Below are positions 9,779-17,741 of a stretch of DNA of 64,000 nucleotides, in pieces. The position numbers were made by a program, and so were the translations under genes. The stretch's first letter is position 1. Every line of letters starts with the position of its first letter. The notes under the pieces are model-generated. The model was given only the letters and a program-made list of their open reading frames with translations, was not told the DNA's origin and did not search any database. The DNA comes from Lachnospiraceae bacterium (lineage in GTDB: Bacteria > Bacillota > Clostridia > Lachnospirales > Lachnospiraceae), in NCBI GenBank assembly GCA_910575775.1, contig CAJTEY010000003.1, positions 1 through 64,000 on the forward strand, read 5' to 3'.

Positions 9779-10499
9779 CGATGTACCCTCCCTTTTCCTC
9801 GTCGCTGATGATGACACCGCGGCGCAGGGTCACCACCCGCTTCTGCATCGCGTTCACAATCTCGCGGTTATGGGTAACAACGATAACAGTCGTTCCGTTT
9901 TCATTGATCTGCTCCAAAAGCTTCATGATCTCCCATGAATTTTTCGGATCCAGATTACCCGTAGGCTCGTCCGCAAGCAGAATCGTAGGCTGGTTCACAA
10001 GCGCGCGCGCAAGCGCCACCCTCTGCTGCTCGCCGCCGGAAAGCTGCCGGGGTTTCGCCTTGTATTTGCCCGCAAGCCCCACAATAGCCAGAATGCTGGG
10101 CACATTTTTCTTGATCTCTTTGTTGGACTTCTGGATGATGCGCTGGGCAAAGGCAACGTTCTCATAGACATTCCTGTCCTTCAAAAGACGGAAGTCCTGA
10201 AACACGATCCCCAGATTTCTTCTGAATTTCGGAATCTTCCTGTGCTTGATCTTGGAAAGGTCATAGCCCATCACATTGATGTAACCGCTGCTGATCGTAA
10301 GCTCCCTCAGCAGAAGCTTGATCAGGGTAGATTTTCCCGATCCGCTGTCTCCCACGATAAAGACAAACTCGCCCCTGCTTATATGCAGGTTCACATCCTT
10401 TAAGGCCGGCGCACCGGTCGAGTAAGCCTTGCTCACGTTCGTCAGATTGATGATTTCATTCTCCACCACAGGGCCTTTTCTTCTTTTCTTTACTGCCAC
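9768..10499 (-). CDS. ftsE: Cell division ATP-binding protein FtsE
   Basis: A 243-residue ABC ATPase with Walker A GDSGSGKST, signature LSGGEQQRVALARAL, Walker B ILLADEPTGNLD and H-loop VVTHN. Together with the adjacent ftsX this identifies FtsE. The start codon is GTG at 10499, with AGGAG about nine bases upstream. That RBS overlaps the end of a 48-codon ORF, so translation may be coupled. FtsE sits on the cytoplasmic face and hydrolyses ATP to drive FtsX-dependent activation of the peptidoglycan hydrolase. Confidence 0.96.
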   Translation of the reverse strand: MAVKKRRKGPVVENEIINLTNVSKAYSTGAPALKDVNLHISRGEFVFIVGDSGSGKSTLIKLLLRELTISSGYINVMGYDLSKIKHRKIPKFRRNLGIVFQDFRLLKDRNVYENVAFAQRIIQKSNKEIKKNVPSILAIVGLAGKYKAKPRQLSGGEQQRVALARALVNQPTILLADEPTGNLDPKNSWEIMKLLEQINENGTTVIVVTHNREIVNAMQKRVVTLRRGVIISDEEKGGYIDED

Positions 10500-10511
10500 G
10501 TTTCTTCACTC

Positions 10512-10658
10512 CTACTTTTCTTCCATTTTCTTATCTACACCATCAGAAAGCTCATTCACTTTCTTTTTCGCTTCATCCAGATCCTTACATCCATCCAAAA
10601 TCATGGAAATCATCTTGATAATTTTATCAAACTGTTTGTCTGTCATAATTTCTGCCAT
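10512..10658 (-). CDS. Small 48-residue protein encoded between the CdaR-type regulator and ftsE
   Basis: A short ORF with a strong RBS (GGAGGAAAGGAC just before ATG at 10658) that ends in TAG 12 bp before the ftsE start. The product begins MAEIMTDKQFDKIIKMIS and ends SDGVDKKMEEK. It is highly charged, predicted helical, and has one Cys (ILDGCKDLDEAKKK). I recognise no family. The RBS, spacing, codon use and operon position support expression, probably co-transcribed with ftsE. A role in FtsEX expression or regulation is only a guess from position. Confidence 0.7.
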   Translation of the reverse strand: MAEIMTDKQFDKIIKMISMILDGCKDLDEAKKKVNELSDGVDKKMEEK

Positions 10659-10675
10659 GTCCTTTCCTCCATACA

Positions 10676-11764
10676 TCAGAATTCAAACGATTCCATATAC
10701 TTCATATATTTTACCACCATCAGCGCGATTTTAAAGGTGATGGCGTCCTCAAATACCCGCAGGTCAAGCCCCGTACTCTTCTGCAGCTTATCCAGACGGT
10801 AAACCAGCGTATTCCTGTGAATAAAAAGCTGTCTGGAAGTCTCGGACACGTTCAGTGAGTTCTCAAAAAATTTGTTGATGGTGACAAGCGTCTCCTCGTC
10901 AAACTCATCCGGGCTTTTGCCGTCAAAGATCTCCTTGATGAACATTTTGCACAGAGGAATCGGAAGCTGGTAAATCAGCCTTCCGATGCCCAGTTCACTG
11001 TAAGCAATGACATCACGCTCACCGAAGAAAATTTTCCCAACGTCCAGCGCCATCTTCGCTTCTTTGTAGGAACTGCTCACACCTTTGATCTCATTTACCA
11101 CCGTGCCGTAGGCGATGCGGACATTCTTAAAACTTTCCTTTCGCAGATAAGCCGCCACCGCCGCTGCACACCGCTCAATCTCCTGCGGACTGTCATCCTC
11201 AGACAAGTCCTTCACCACGATGACATTGTTTTCATCCACCGCCGTGATAAAGTCCTTATTGTTCACCCCGAAATATGCGCGCACGCTCTCAAGGGCATTG
11301 CAGTCCTTAACATTGTCCGTCTCCACAATGAGCGCAACACGTCTGACATCCGTCTGGATGTGTAACTTCTTCGCACGGCTGTATATATCCACCAGAAGCA
11401 GATTATCCAAAAGAAGGTTCTTCACAAAGTTATCCTTGTCAAACCGCTCCTTGTAAGCAACAAGCAGGTTCTGGATCTGGAACGCCACCATTTTGCCTAC
11501 CATATAGACATCTTCACCCACACCGCCGGCAACAAGAATATACTCCATCTGCTGCTCGTCGAAAATTTTGAAGTATTGATATCCCTGGATCTCCTGTGAA
11601 TCCGCCGGGGACTCTGCAAACTCTGCCGCTGCCCTGCCGCAGCGCTCCATTTCCTCTGTCGTCATGGCAGCCGCTTTCCCATCCACGTCCATAACGCAAA
11701 GTTCCACTCTGGCGATAGCTTTCAGACCTTCAATCGTGTTTTGCAATATCTGATTTGAAATCAT
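10676..11764 (-). CDS. CdaR/PucR-family transcriptional regulator
   Basis: A 362-residue regulator. The N-terminal part (through ~130) resembles the sugar-diacid-recognition domain of CdaR-like proteins. The C-terminal ~60 residues form the PucR-type helix-turn-helix, with NVSETSRQLFIHRNTLVYRL and a GLDLRVFEDAI tail. Start ATG at 11764 follows GGGGTGGGGGA. It has its own upstream region (11765-12011), divergent from the YjfB-like gene, and is followed 17 bp later by the small ORF and ftsE, so it may be co-transcribed with the division genes. The effector is unknown; CdaR proteins sense carboxylate sugars in proteobacteria but many Firmicute members are uncharacterised. Confidence 0.85.
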   Translation of the reverse strand: MISNQILQNTIEGLKAIARVELCVMDVDGKAAAMTTEEMERCGRAAAEFAESPADSQEIQGYQYFKIFDEQQMEYILVAGGVGEDVYMVGKMVAFQIQNLLVAYKERFDKDNFVKNLLLDNLLLVDIYSRAKKLHIQTDVRRVALIVETDNVKDCNALESVRAYFGVNNKDFITAVDENNVIVVKDLSEDDSPQEIERCAAAVAAYLRKESFKNVRIAYGTVVNEIKGVSSSYKEAKMALDVGKIFFGERDVIAYSELGIGRLIYQLPIPLCKMFIKEIFDGKSPDEFDEETLVTINKFFENSLNVSETSRQLFIHRNTLVYRLDKLQKSTGLDLRVFEDAITFKIALMVVKYMKYMESFEF

Positions 11765-11954
11765 TCCCCCACCCCTCTTATGTTTCGTAACAATTCACTA
11801 TGCATTTTCGCCCCATATTTTCCGAAAAAGCAAAAGCTAGGTACTATTTTAATCTATATCTACAAAAAAATCTACCTACATTCGTGAATTTTTTGTGTAT
11901 TTTTTAAGATTTTTGACGATTTGAAAGATTTCATGCCATTGTTAAAATTGCATA

Positions 11955-11984
11955 TTGTTACCAAAACCAAATGTATGATAGAAT
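11955..11984 (+). promoter_or_regulatory. Candidate promoter of the YjfB-like gene
   Basis: TTGTTA (11955-11960) and TAGAAT (11979-11984) are separated by 18 bases and lie about 28 bases upstream of the start codon. They fit a housekeeping sigma promoter. No flagellar sigma-D-like element was seen. The rest of 11765-12011 is AT-rich with no ORF and presumably also holds the divergent promoter of the CdaR-type gene. Confidence 0.45.
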
Positions 11985-12011
11985 GTATTGGAAGAAAGGT
12001 TGGTGATTTTT

Positions 12012-12203
12012 ATGGATATTGCATCATTATCTATGGCCATGTCCAGCGCCAAGACAAATGACGCCTTCGGCGTAGCAATGCTTGCCAAATCTCTGGATCA
12101 GGCAGAAACCACAGGCAGCCAGGTTGTCGGCATGATGGATGCGGCAGCAATGGAACTGTCCGTCAATCCCCACATCGGCGGAAACTTTGATATGACAGTT
12201 TAA
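12012..12203 (+). CDS. YjfB-family small protein (putative motility protein family)
   Basis: A 63-residue protein starting MDIASLSMAMSS and ending VNPHIGGNFDMTV. Both ends match the pattern I know from Bacillus subtilis YjfB (start MDIAALSM, end QPHLGGNLDI), a family labelled putative motility protein. The ATG at 12012 is chosen because it gives the conserved start; a longer frame adds eight residues. It is one of only two plus-strand genes here, monocistronic, with its own promoter and terminator. No flagellar gene is nearby, and the molecular function is unknown. Confidence 0.8.
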   Translation: MDIASLSMAMSSAKTNDAFGVAMLAKSLDQAETTGSQVVGMMDAAAMELSVNPHIGGNFDMTV

Positions 12204-12208
12204 ACGAA

Positions 12209-12246
12209 AAGGGGCAGAAAACTTATGTCTTCTGCCTCTTTTTGTA
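12209..12246. terminator. Intrinsic terminator after the YjfB-like gene, possibly bidirectional
   Basis: A stem of GGGGCAGAA / TTCTGCCTC with an 11-nt loop followed by TTTTTGT begins 8 bp after the YjfB stop. The opposite strand has a T-rich tail as well (CCCCTTTTC), so it could also end the convergent CPBP transcript, which stops at 12252. Confidence 0.8.
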
Positions 12247-12251
12247 CGCCT

Positions 12252-13286
12252 CTAAACCAAAAACAGTTCCAGACTCATATAACCCAGACAGAGCACGACC
12301 GCTATAATCAACGGCACGCTCAGAAGATAATCTGCCTGCGGCGTCTCCCGCTGTATGGGCTGCATCTGCGGATTCCACTGCGGCAGTTGCTGATTCCCCT
12401 GGCGGACCGTACGCCTTTCCTTCCTGCAAAACAGCTCCTTAAACGCCTCCTGCCGCCCTTCGTTCTTCGCAATCCACACGATGACACAGGCTGCAATGGG
12501 CGTCATCACGGACGCGATCACCAGATATACGGAGAGCGCCGCCAGAAGCTCCTGTGTCGTCAGCTGCTCTGCCGCCTCATTCACCGCCTGCCCATATATA
12601 CTTTCCAGAATGCTTCCAGACAGATACATCAGCACAACCTGGCAGGAATTAAAAAACATATGGCAGAAAACAGAAGCCCAGAGACTTCCCGCCGCCTCCA
12701 CCAGAAGCGCCAGAAAAATGCCGATTGCAAAGGCATATAGCGCCTGGTTAAAATTCATATGCATCAGTCCGAAGAGAGCCGAAGACAGAAGAACCGCCGA
12801 GATACCATGACTGCGGGCCCCTGTATAGCGCATGTTATTGCCATATCCTCCGCTGCGCCTGTAGCTTCCGTATATCACGCCCCGGAACACAAACTCCTCG
12901 CAAAAAGGTCCAAAGATCCCGATCATAAACAGCATTGCCGGAAAGGGTGTTCTTATAATATCCCCCTCCAGCGCCGCAACTGCATTTTCCGTGAAAAACA
13001 TAGTCAGCGTATTGAGTACAGTCACCAGCGGCATAATCAGAAACGTACACAGGGCAATCATCAGCAGGGTAGAAATTTTCACCTTATGAAATTCAGGAAA
13101 AGCCCCCCTGCGCCCAGATACAAGCAGGAATATCATTGTCGGCACAACCAATATGCCCTGGCTCAGAAGGAAGTTCAGCACAAGGCTGTCGGGAAGAAGA
13201 TCTCCCCCAAAAATCAAAAACCCTATCACACCAAAATGCACCAATATGATAGTCAGAAACAACCAATTTGTTCGTTTACTCGTCAT
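12252..13286 (-). CDS. CPBP family intramembrane metalloprotease (CAAX/Abi type)
   Basis: A 344-residue protein with about eight membrane helices and the CPBP signatures: motif 1 EEFVFRG (within GPFCEEFVFRGVIYG) and a later FGLMHMNFNQ carrying the histidine, residues expected at the intramembrane active site. The C-terminal part has a cytoplasmic Gln/Pro-rich stretch and a final helix. Its ATG overlaps the end of cvfB by 11 bp, suggesting coupled translation, though the RBS is weak. Bacterial members serve in prenyl-protein-like processing or bacteriocin immunity; the substrate here is unknown. Confidence 0.85.
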   Translation of the reverse strand: MTSKRTNWLFLTIILVHFGVIGFLIFGGDLLPDSLVLNFLLSQGILVVPTMIFLLVSGRRGAFPEFHKVKISTLLMIALCTFLIMPLVTVLNTLTMFFTENAVAALEGDIIRTPFPAMLFMIGIFGPFCEEFVFRGVIYGSYRRSGGYGNNMRYTGARSHGISAVLLSSALFGLMHMNFNQALYAFAIGIFLALLVEAAGSLWASVFCHMFFNSCQVVLMYLSGSILESIYGQAVNEAAEQLTTQELLAALSVYLVIASVMTPIAACVIVWIAKNEGRQEAFKELFCRKERRTVRQGNQQLPQWNPQMQPIQRETPQADYLLSVPLIIAVVLCLGYMSLELFLV

Positions 13287-14115
13287 TGCGTCTTATCGCT
13301 TTCTCCGTTATCGTTATTTTCCCAGCCTTTAACAGGCTGCCCACCGCCCTCTTAAACTCATTTTTGCTCATCTGCATCTCCCGCCGGATCACCTCTGGAG
13401 ACGCCTTGTCGTTAAAAGGCAGTACCCCGCCGGAGCTGTCGATCGCCTGCATCACCTTCTCCGCGTCCCCCGCAATCTGCAGATATGCTTTCTCGCGGAT
13501 GCTCAAATCCAGCTTTCCATCCTCCTTCACCGCCGTAACGCGGACATTTACGGTATCTCCTATCGCCACATTCCCGTACAGCTCCCTTTTCGGAATCAGC
13601 CCGGAGTACTGATCGTCCACCGCCACAAATGCGCCGAAGTTAGGGCTGATCTCATAAACGGTGCCGCTGACGCGGTCGTCCTTTTTGTAACTACTGTTAT
13701 TTTTCAGATACGGGTACACGTTCATGGTAGCGCAGAGCCTGTCGGATTTATCAATATAGAGCGCGGCAAGGCACTCCTCCCCGGCGGCCACTCTTCTTGT
13801 CTGTTCTTTAAAAGGCAGAAGCAGATCCTTCTCCAGCCCCCAGTCAAGAAACGCGCCGATCTTACCCACCTGCACAACCCGCAGTCTCTTCACCCCGTGC
13901 AGGGTGATCTTAGGCATGTTTGTGGTCGCAATCAGTCTGTCCTTGGAGTCGCGGTACAAAAAAACCTCCACTTCGTCGCCGCACGCCGCGCCCTCCGGCA
14001 CCTGCTTTTTCGGCAGAAGTACTCTCTCCTCCGTGTCAGCTCCATCATACAGATAAACGCCGAACTCTACCTGCTTTATGATTTTTAACGTCTGTATTTC
14101 TCCTAATTGTATCAT
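13276..14115 (-). CDS. cvfB: S1-domain RNA-binding protein, CvfB/YitL family
   Basis: A 279-residue protein of tandem S1-like OB folds followed by a C-terminal winged-helix segment. It has VEFGVYLYDG near the N-terminus, a second S1 unit with GAFLDWGLEKDLLLP, a third with ISPNFGAFVAVDDQYSGLIP, and an end segment (MQMSKNEFKRAVGSLLKAGK) typical of CvfB. The start at 14115 has GGAG eight bases upstream. CvfB proteins bind RNA and affect virulence-factor expression in staphylococci; the target here is unknown. A hairpin (about 14164-14188, CCAAACC/GGTTTGG arms) sits between this gene and the thioesterase gene but lacks a T tract. Confidence 0.85.
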   Translation of the reverse strand: MIQLGEIQTLKIIKQVEFGVYLYDGADTEERVLLPKKQVPEGAACGDEVEVFLYRDSKDRLIATTNMPKITLHGVKRLRVVQVGKIGAFLDWGLEKDLLLPFKEQTRRVAAGEECLAALYIDKSDRLCATMNVYPYLKNNSSYKKDDRVSGTVYEISPNFGAFVAVDDQYSGLIPKRELYGNVAIGDTVNVRVTAVKEDGKLDLSIREKAYLQIAGDAEKVMQAIDSSGGVLPFNDKASPEVIRREMQMSKNEFKRAVGSLLKAGKITITEKAIRRNDE

Positions 14116-14189
14116 ATTAGTCTCCGTTTCTTTTGCAACCAACAACGATTCATATTTCCCGCCAAACCCGTGCAGGCACGGTTTGGTTC

Positions 14190-14921
14190 TCAGTCTAGGT
14201 CCGGCTGAGCTGGTGATGTAAACTCTACAACGCAGTATGGACTGCCGTCCGCTCCATTCAGGGAAACCGTGTACAGCTTTCCGTCCTCCCCTGCAGCCGC
14301 CACGGGATAAATTTCATCCCCCAGCACTGCCTGACTCTTATATTCTGCGCGGAGCTGGCTGATCCCGAACCCGCCCGGGATGCAGTCCATCGCCATGCGC
14401 ACATATTGTCCGTTATTGACATGATGGTTCGTGTCAAGGTGGTGGGGTTTCACCGTGAAAGCTTCCATATGCTGTCCGTCCGCAGGCATTGCAATTTTTC
14501 TGGGCGCATAGTCCATCGGGTATTTCTCCTCCGGCGCATATCCCGCCTGCATATCCGCATTCGGCTTCACCGGGCGCATTTTCTCCCTGTCCATCAATGT
14601 CCATATGGAATTGGCCCAGGCCAGCGCTTCTCCTTCCTTCGTCCGCATCAGGAAATTACGAAGTCCCATAAAGCCGCGGAACTCATAAGGAGCCGTGCCG
14701 ACCACAATCCGCTCGCCATACTTCGGATATCGCCCGATGCAGATCTGCCACGCGGACAGAAGCCACACCTGCCCGATTTTATCCATATATTCCAACCCCA
14801 GCCCGATGTCCTCGGATTGGAAGGTGGAACAGTCCTGAAAATAGTCTAACAGGGACTGCATCGTCAAAAGACCGTCCTCTCCCACCTCGCTGTACCTTAC
14901 TCTTCCGTCAAATGTATACAT
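14190..14921 (-). CDS. Acyl-ACP thioesterase (double hotdog fold)
   Basis: A 243-residue protein starting MYTFDGRVRYSEVGEDG, with the acyl-ACP thioesterase signature HHLDTNHHVNNGQYV containing the Asn/His catalytic region. It hydrolyses fatty acyl-ACP to free fatty acid. The start at 14921 is preferred: GGAGAGGAG lies upstream and the family's N-terminus begins here, while the upstream extension of the frame only reads hydF in another phase. It overlaps the 3' end of hydF by 25 bp, so it is probably in the hyd maturation operon. No fatty-acid synthesis gene is nearby, which makes the pairing noteworthy. Confidence 0.88.
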   Translation of the reverse strand: MYTFDGRVRYSEVGEDGLLTMQSLLDYFQDCSTFQSEDIGLGLEYMDKIGQVWLLSAWQICIGRYPKYGERIVVGTAPYEFRGFMGLRNFLMRTKEGEALAWANSIWTLMDREKMRPVKPNADMQAGYAPEEKYPMDYAPRKIAMPADGQHMEAFTVKPHHLDTNHHVNNGQYVRMAMDCIPGGFGISQLRAEYKSQAVLGDEIYPVAAAGEDGKLYTVSLNGADGSPYCVVEFTSPAQPDLD

Positions 14922-16156
14922 GCAATGCTCCTCTCCAGAATCCCCTTCATCTGCGCGATGGAAATACCATAGTTTGTCACCGGGACGCCCTGGGTCTTCG
15001 CAAAACGCATCCGCCGCAAAACCTCTCTCTCGTTTAACATGCATCCTCCACAGTGAATCACCAGCGCGTAAGGCGCAAGATCCTCTGGAAAGCCTGTGCC
15101 CGACGCCGTTTCTATGATCAGGTCCTTTCCCGTATATTTTTTCAAGAACCGGGGGATTTTCACAGTCCCGATATCGTCGCATTGCCTATGATGGGTACAT
15201 CCCTCGGCAATCAGCACCCTGTCGCCGTCCTTCAGGCCGTCAATCGCACGCACGCCCTCCACCGCGATTTTCAGAAAGCCTTTATAACGCGCCATCAAAA
15301 TAGAGAACGAAGTAAGCGGAATGTCCTCCGGCACAATGGCCGCCACCTCTTCAAACGCCTGACTGTCCGTAATGACGAGCGCAGGCTTCTCCGAAAGTTT
15401 TGTAAGCGCATCTTTAAGCTCTGTCTCCCGCACCGTCATCGGAATCGCCCCCGCCTCCAGCAGATCCCGTATCGCCTGCTGCTGGGGAAGGATCAGTCTG
15501 CCCTTGGGCGCTGCGGCGTCAATGGGAACCACCAGCATCACAACATCCAGCGGTTTTATCAGATCCGCCACAAGACGGCGCTCACCTTTATCCGGAAGCA
15601 TTGCCGCCAGCCTTTCCTTTAATTCACGGATGCCCACGCCCGTAACCGCGCTCACATATATAACACTCGCTATTTTATTTTCATCCGGGTTTTCTGCCCG
15701 GCTGACAGACCCCATATCCGCACGACCTTGCTCCGCGCCTGGTTTCTTCTGGCATCCGCCCGTCATATCGACCTTCGTGCAGGCTATCATAAACGGAATG
15801 TCCCGCTCTTTGAAGAGCGAAACCAGCTCCTCGTCGCAGGCTGTCATTCCCTCTGCCGCATCCACCGCCAGAACCGCGATATCCGTCTTGTCGAGCACCT
15901 GCTTTGCCTTTTTGACACGCTGTTCTCCGAGCGTCCCCTCATCGTCAAAACCGGGGGTGTCGATCAGCATGACAGGCCCAAGCGGCAGAAGCTCCATCGC
16001 CTTATACACGGGATCGGTTGTTGTTCCCCGGATCTCTGACACCACTGCCAGCTCCTGTCCTGTCACCGCATTGAGCAGGCTTGACTTGCCCGCGTTGCGC
16101 CTTCCGAAAAAACCGATATGCACCCGCTCCCCCGCAGGGGTGTTATTCATGCTCAT
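14897..16156 (-). CDS. hydF: [FeFe]-hydrogenase H-cluster maturation GTPase HydF
   Basis: A ~419-residue protein with an N-terminal GTPase domain (P-loop GRRNAGKSSL, switch II DTPGFDDEG, TKVD-type specificity motif CTKVDMTG), a central dimerisation domain, and a C-terminal [4Fe-4S] domain with CTHHRQ and HCGGC ligands. HydF is the scaffold on which the di-iron subcluster is assembled before delivery to HydA. Reading GTG CAT ATG, I favour the ATG at 16156, with AGGGAAG five bases away. It lies 41 bp after hydG and overlaps the thioesterase gene downstream. Confidence 0.96.
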   Translation of the reverse strand: MSMNNTPAGERVHIGFFGRRNAGKSSLLNAVTGQELAVVSEIRGTTTDPVYKAMELLPLGPVMLIDTPGFDDEGTLGEQRVKKAKQVLDKTDIAVLAVDAAEGMTACDEELVSLFKERDIPFMIACTKVDMTGGCQKKPGAEQGRADMGSVSRAENPDENKIASVIYVSAVTGVGIRELKERLAAMLPDKGERRLVADLIKPLDVVMLVVPIDAAAPKGRLILPQQQAIRDLLEAGAIPMTVRETELKDALTKLSEKPALVITDSQAFEEVAAIVPEDIPLTSFSILMARYKGFLKIAVEGVRAIDGLKDGDRVLIAEGCTHHRQCDDIGTVKIPRFLKKYTGKDLIIETASGTGFPEDLAPYALVIHCGGCMLNEREVLRRMRFAKTQGVPVTNYGISIAQMKGILERSIACIHLTEE

Positions 16157-16197
16157 ATGCACTTCCCTTTCTGTACCATGACAGCGCGACTAAACTG

Positions 16198-17637
16198 TTA
16201 AAACCGAAAGTCCCGGATCCCTTCCTCGATCTTCGCCAGATGATCCTTGGCTGTCTCTCTCACCTGTTCCCTCGGGATGTTCGCAAGCTCTGCCTGGATC
16301 AGAGCCTCGCCGATGGCTTTCGTCTCCTCGGAGGCGTAGTCCATCAAGTATTCCTTCAATGTCATCAGCGCGTTGGGATGACAGCAGTTCTGAATCTGCC
16401 CCGTCTTGCACAGGCTCATAAAGCGGTCTCCTGTCCTGCCCTCCCGGTAACACGCCGTGCAGAAAGACGGAATATAGCCAAGCTCCATCAGCCATTTAAC
16501 GACCTCGTCCAGCGTCCGCTGGTCGGACACATCGAACTGCTCCGTATCCGTAGGCCGCTCCTCCTGCGTATAGCCGCCCACAGAAGTTCTGGAAGCGCCG
16601 GAAATCTGGGATACGCCCAGACGGATCACCTTCTCCCGCACCGCCTGGCTCTCCCTGGTGGAAATAATCATGCCCGTATAGGGAACCGCTATGCGGATCA
16701 GCGCGCAGAGCTTCGCAAAGGTTTCATCGTCAATGCCGTTGTCAAAAGCCGAGGGATCAATGTCATCGGCGCGCTTGATGCGCGGCACGCTGATCGTGTG
16801 GGGGCCTACCCCGTGGACAGCCTCCAGATGCTCCGCGTGCATGAGAAGCCCGGCAAACTCATATTTATACCGTTCCAGACCGAAGAGCACGCCAAGCCCC
16901 ACATCGTCAATCCCGCCCTCCATCGCGCGGTCCATAGCCTCGGTGTGATAATTGTAATCATGTTTCGGCCCGGTGGGATGCAGGTTTAAGTAGCTCTCCT
17001 TGTGGTATGTCTCCTGAAAGAGAATGTATGTGCCGATGCCCGCTTCCTTGAGCATACGGTACTCCTCCACCGTGGTGGCCGCAATGTTCACGTTGACACG
17101 GCGGATCGCGCCATTCTTATGGTTGATGGAATAGATCGTCTTAATGCATTCCAGAATATACGAAATGGGGTTGTTGGCCGGGTCTTCCCCCGCCTCGATC
17201 GCCAGACGCTTATGCCCCATATCCTGCAGGGCTGTCACCTCCTGCCTGACCTCCTCCTGGGTCAGCTTCTTTCTGGGGATCTTTTTATTTTTCATGTGGT
17301 AAGGGCAGTATACACAGCCGTTCACACAGTAATTGGACAGATAGAGGGGCGCGAAGATCACGATTCGGTTGCCGTAGTAGGCAAGCTTGATCTCCTCCGC
17401 AAGAGCATAAATCTCTTCCAGAATCTTCGGATCCTCACATGCCAGCAGCACCGAAGCCTCCCTGTGGGAAAGCCCCGCACAGATCGTAGAGTTTCCTTCC
17501 TTTCCGGGCCTTGCCCTGTCCAGGATTTCACGGATAAGAGTCATGTTATCCTTGTTTTTCTCTGCGTATTCCAGCGTTTCCAGAATCTCCTCATGGCTGA
17601 TAAACTCGTCCGCACACAATGATTTCGGATCGTACAT
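16198..17637 (-). CDS. hydG: [FeFe]-hydrogenase maturation radical SAM enzyme HydG (tyrosine lyase)
   Basis: A 479-residue radical SAM enzyme. The SAM-cluster ligands are Cys104, Cys108 and Cys111 (CVNGCVYC), and the C-terminal auxiliary cluster motif is visible as CTACYREGRTGDRFM with a second CKTGQIQNCC. HydG cleaves tyrosine to CO and cyanide for the H-cluster, releasing p-cresol. Its length and both cluster motifs match the family. Start ATG at 17637 follows AGAAGG eight bases upstream. It is 104 bp downstream of hydE. Confidence 0.97.
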   Translation of the reverse strand: MYDPKSLCADEFISHEEILETLEYAEKNKDNMTLIREILDRARPGKEGNSTICAGLSHREASVLLACEDPKILEEIYALAEEIKLAYYGNRIVIFAPLYLSNYCVNGCVYCPYHMKNKKIPRKKLTQEEVRQEVTALQDMGHKRLAIEAGEDPANNPISYILECIKTIYSINHKNGAIRRVNVNIAATTVEEYRMLKEAGIGTYILFQETYHKESYLNLHPTGPKHDYNYHTEAMDRAMEGGIDDVGLGVLFGLERYKYEFAGLLMHAEHLEAVHGVGPHTISVPRIKRADDIDPSAFDNGIDDETFAKLCALIRIAVPYTGMIISTRESQAVREKVIRLGVSQISGASRTSVGGYTQEERPTDTEQFDVSDQRTLDEVVKWLMELGYIPSFCTACYREGRTGDRFMSLCKTGQIQNCCHPNALMTLKEYLMDYASEETKAIGEALIQAELANIPREQVRETAKDHLAKIEEGIRDFRF

Positions 17638-17741
17638 TTCATTTACCTTCTTTCCACTTATAATAACTATTGTTATTCTGCAACATCCACGCCACAGCTT
17701 TCAAACCCCAGCCATCTTGCCGCCCCGTCTTGAACGCGTAC

